This document shows, piece after piece, positions 60,358 to 64,000 of a stretch of DNA of 64,000 nt. The stretch's first letter is position 1. The number at the start of each line of letters is the position of its first letter. The notes below the pieces were generated by a model. That model saw nothing but the letters and a program-made list of their open reading frames with translations, was not told where the DNA came from and ran no database searches. The DNA comes from Psettodes erumei (lineage: Eukaryota > Chordata > Actinopteri > Pleuronectiformes > Psettodidae), in NCBI GenBank assembly GCA_016785225.1, contig JAFBJZ010000357.1:2423501-2487500 (forward strand), in the 5' to 3' direction. Made by a program: the position numbers and the translations under genes.

Positions 60358-62514
60358 TCAGCGCATGATTGCCAAAGTCCACAGTCACCAACAAATCATC
60401 CTGCATAGAAACATGCTTATCTGCTACATGACATACATGCGATAAAGATGGAGACATTGTGTACCTGCCCTTCCATAGACTATATTATTTTCGGAGAGTT
60501 GAGTACTTTCCCGTGATCATTATGTCAACATGGGTTTAAAACCTGCTCGCTCACTTTCTCGCCTCCCTCCTCATCCTTCACAACCATCCCTACATATCTT
60601 TCTTTTCTGTCCTGGTGAATCACATGGTAAATTCAGAGGCGTGAGCAGACCAGGCTCATCAGATTTCTCTGGCAGCCATGTTAGCCCTGGAAACCTTCTT
60701 CGCAGCTGCTGCTAAGTAACTGTTGAACCTGGGCCCACTTATGTGTGTAATGTTTGGCATGTCACCATAGCAATGCGATGGAGGGCAAGGTTAAATATTT
60801 GCAAAGTATCACTTATTAGAAGCACAGGCTGGTCAAACTGTGTTTGTGAGCAGGGAAACTGGGCCCAGGGAACAGGGATAAAGGAAATGAAAAGCGAAAG
60901 GCAAAAAAATGAGAAGTTATGAGAAGACATGAGAAAATGAGAAGACAGTTATTTGGTTGTAAATTGTTTAAAATCCACATATTTCAAAAAATAGAACTTT
61001 CAGAAAGAAAACAATAATTGATTCTTCCAAGTCACTCTGTCATCAGCGCCACTTTTGTTTCAGCAAAGCGGAAACCTTAGCAGCCTCTGGGCATCTTTTG
61101 TGTATGTTGACATCACCTGGCTGTCATCATGAGCCATATGATGACCATGACTTGGCAGTAGGCAGCCATCCAGAGTGAGTCAGACACTGAAAAGTTCCTG
61201 TTCATTTCCCTGCTGCTGGGGCAGAATAGCTCCTGTTGTCTCTTTAGAAAGGAAACCCTAAGGGATGAAAATATGCCAGAACAGTAAATATAGTTTTCTT
61301 TTCAATATTGTTACAAAAGCCATGTACTAATAAGAAAAAATTATTACATTGATTTGTACAGGAGGAACACCTCACAAGTGAATCTATCTTTCATCTGTTT
61401 TTAACACCAAATAAATTGGTGCAATACTGTAGAAATAAAGGCAAAATGTGGTAAAAGTTAGACTGTACAGTATAACTATTCCCATTTTCAGACTCCACTA
61501 ATTCAGACAGACCTTGGTGATTAAGAAATTATATACAAAATGTGTGATAATTTTATGAAATATGTCACAGAATAAACTATCCAACAGTATACAGTATAAT
61601 ATAGTTTAACATTTTAAGAGGCCACCGGTAACTGAGGACAAATTGTACTGACTTTCTATATGTTTTCATCTAGTGCTACCCTACCTAGTCTCCTGATGTC
61701 ATTTAGTGTAATGCAGATGCTGCAGGGTTGGTAAACACAAGCCTGTTTTAGTTAATGATCCATCTACGCAGCCTGCTCACATTGCACAGTCGCAGTGCAG
61801 ATACTGTGCAAGCACATATATCCATGTGGGATAGCTTCTGCATGATCTGTGGTAGTCACTTCTCTCTGTTTAATGTTTTACACTTATGACAGTAGGTTAT
61901 CTTCCTTTATTTACATGCTAATTTTTTTATATTTATTATATATATTTTTTTTATTAACATTTCATTCTGTTTGAAGACAGCTGTGGTCTCAACCTTATGG
62001 AAATGAAATTAAGCATAATGAATCCCTACTGAGGAGTAGTTTCCCTATGCCATCTGCAAGCATTTTAATGACTAAATACACATAATTTGTTTATAAGATC
62101 AGAGATTTTTTTTAATCTTTGTTTTGTTCTCAGCCTGGTGACCTATTGCCTCCATTTCTCATATTACGGATGTTCCCACAATCTACTCATACTTTACACT
62201 CTCAAATCGTAACTGACGCAGCATTGTGTGATCATGTCAGAACATGTCAGAAAGATACATGATCGCAGGCTTGTCACTTAAAAAAAAACAGTGGAAAAGT
62301 AGGTACTGTGCATTCACTCACTGAGTCACCAAGGAAAAAAGAACATAAAAAACACAACAACCTGGAAGCCACCGTCAGCAGGAATGCTCCTTTAAGCTTG
62401 TGTTTGTGCGAGCATGCATGTATGCGTGTGCCCCTCCCTGTTAAGAGTGACTTTCCATGCAACTGAGGCAAGACACAGAACAGAAACAAGTAGAGCGAGG
62501 TAACCACAACATAT
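60358..62514. other. non-coding DNA
   Basis: A 61-codon plus frame at 60530-60715 shows no domain. An A/T-only stretch lies around 61920-61960. No gene is called. Confidence 0.5.
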
Positions 62515-62537
62515 ACACACACACACACACACACACA
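62515..62537 (+). repeat. (AC)11 microsatellite
   Basis: Uninterrupted AC run. The 143-codon minus frame around it (62274-62705) is partly repeat translation and is not called. Confidence 0.95.
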
Positions 62538-64000
62538 AGCAAGCACAGAAACACATACTACAAACATGTATGTCACTGCAGCTGTTAGCTGTTGCCAGTT
62601 TGAGGAAAATCTGAGGAAGACATCAAACCTGTTTCCACAAGCTTTGGACACCCTCGAAATATATTTTCCTGAGTATCTAATGCTGTTAAGTTTATATTTA
62701 GACAAAATTATTTATATCTAGCTGCTGTTATTAAAAGCTGAACATGAGGTGGCTGTTTGGTCTCAGCCAAACTGCAAGTGTGTCCATCTGCATCTGAGCT
62801 GTGGTGATAGGATGGTTTCTAAAAGGATATTATATTAAACCCCTCTTTCTTTGGTTGATTAGTTGAATCAACAGTAAGATGATAATCTTTCTTTTTTATC
62901 TTTTCTGAGCAGTAGACACAGAACCATTTACTCAAATGAAAATGGTATTTCAGTGCATGCAAAATCAAGGCTCTGACATGACTAATGAGATGAGCACATG
63001 TGTATAGAGTTATTATGTTCTGGTGGTATGATGCAGTAAAACCATATTGTCCTATACCTCAGTGTCTCTTGAAGCAGAAGTGGGAACTTATTTACTTTAC
63101 AATATTTACTTACATATTGTATGTTGCTACAGTATTCTGTTGTTTCATTTGTGTACTTCCATGTTGTGAGAATGTATAGTTTTTGTCCAGTAGAATTGTG
63201 TGACAGAGTTGTGTGACTTATCACAAATATGTCTTTTCATTTAACACAGAAGATGATCTCATATATGTGAAGTAGGTGGACTTGCAGTGCCACCTGAGTG
63301 CCCTATGATGTTAAAATACTAATTAATGTATCAATTATTTACCAGGCCCAGCACAGCTTATACTTTGACTTCTTTAAGAAAAGTATTTAGTAAGAGAAGG
63401 ATTTGCCCAATGTAGAATTAACTACTGATTACCCAGAAATATCTGGCAACAAAAATCCAATGTACATCAAATGTGAACTAGTCACAGACGAGATCACATT
63501 TCCGGGCCTCAAACAAAAATTTATACTTACACCTTAGGTTTTTCTCGAGTTACACCCTGTTTCTGTTTACTGTTACTGACCGCTTAGTAATTAATATTGC
63601 TGTGCCTTTTCTACAGTTGCACAACATTTATTTGAACGTATGCCTTGTCATTGCCAGGACTGAAGATGACTCATGTGAGTGGATGACACATGTAGCAGCT
63701 GGAGCAACAGTGGCACAGAAAATACTGTGGTCTTCCACATTTGCTGATTTCAGCACAAGTCCCTGGTAGAAACAAAAGCCCTTACATATGGATACAACTG
63801 AAGGCTAATACATATGTTTACAATAATTTATTTATTTAATGGTTGCTTATTAGGGTTTCACCAGGTCAGTGGACTCTCTTTTAATCCTTCTGCTTCACTC
63901 TTGCTGGCATTTTCCTTTATATCTCAAAGCTGTCACAATAATGTCTTATCATTCTATTTCCATGAAGCATCTGATTTAATTAATGAATTATCAATACACA
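62538..64000. other. non-coding DNA to the window end
   Basis: Nothing recognised. A minus-oriented, weak CTCF-like word (GCCACCTGAG) lies at 63289-63298. Confidence 0.5.

Noticed and set aside
62274..62705. 143-codon minus-strand open frame
   Set aside because: Part of it is CA-repeat translation (VCVCVC), and no domain or splice context is seen.

Overview
The window looks like AT-rich, CpG-poor vertebrate nuclear DNA, most likely from a teleost fish. The evidence is very frequent (CA)n/(TG)n tracts, 3' tails of fish-type LINEs, a Tc1-like transposase relic, a LINE RNase H relic, and interspersed repeats that I associate with percomorph genomes. That last lineage call rests on recall, not on a search. 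I see no operons, bacterial signals, CRISPR array, rRNA, convincing tRNA or intact protein-coding gene. Open frames reach at most 181 codons, lack conserved domains, often overlap on both strands, and are about what chance gives in 64 kb.

Layout. 0-15 kb is mostly unique non-coding sequence with two LINE 3' tails (about 0.6 and 9.2 kb), a 22-bp perfect palindrome at 478-499, a GATA tract and an inverted TG/CA microsatellite pair near 6.4 kb. 15.8-16.1 kb and 37.4-37.8 kb hold two diverged copies of one interspersed repeat in the same orientation. 17.6 kb holds a 10-bp-stem hairpin. 18.5-19.3 kb holds a broken Tc1-like transposase on the minus strand; an internal segment of about 300 bp from it is present again at 20.1-20.4 kb in direct orientation. 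22.3-22.8 kb is a LINE 3' UTR with a TGACTT tail. 25.1-25.5 kb holds a candidate spliced exon (+) next to an RNase H fragment of a non-LTR retrotransposon (-). 26.6-27.0 kb is purine-rich and 31.2-31.6 kb is pyrimidine-rich. 46.5 kb and 52.7 kb hold two further interspersed repeats. 51.2-53.4 kb is a microsatellite cluster that includes the longest tract, a 97-bp (TG)n. The rest is unique-looking non-coding DNA with a few small CpG-retaining patches.

There is no gene set working together here. The most likely reading is intergenic DNA or very large introns. Several exon-like segments have good splice signals (25149-25293, 33776-33851, 20774-20834), but none could be assigned to a known protein. 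I found no convincing undescribed system. The most informative structures are the Tc1 relic with its duplicated core, the two repeat pairs, and several non-B-DNA motifs.
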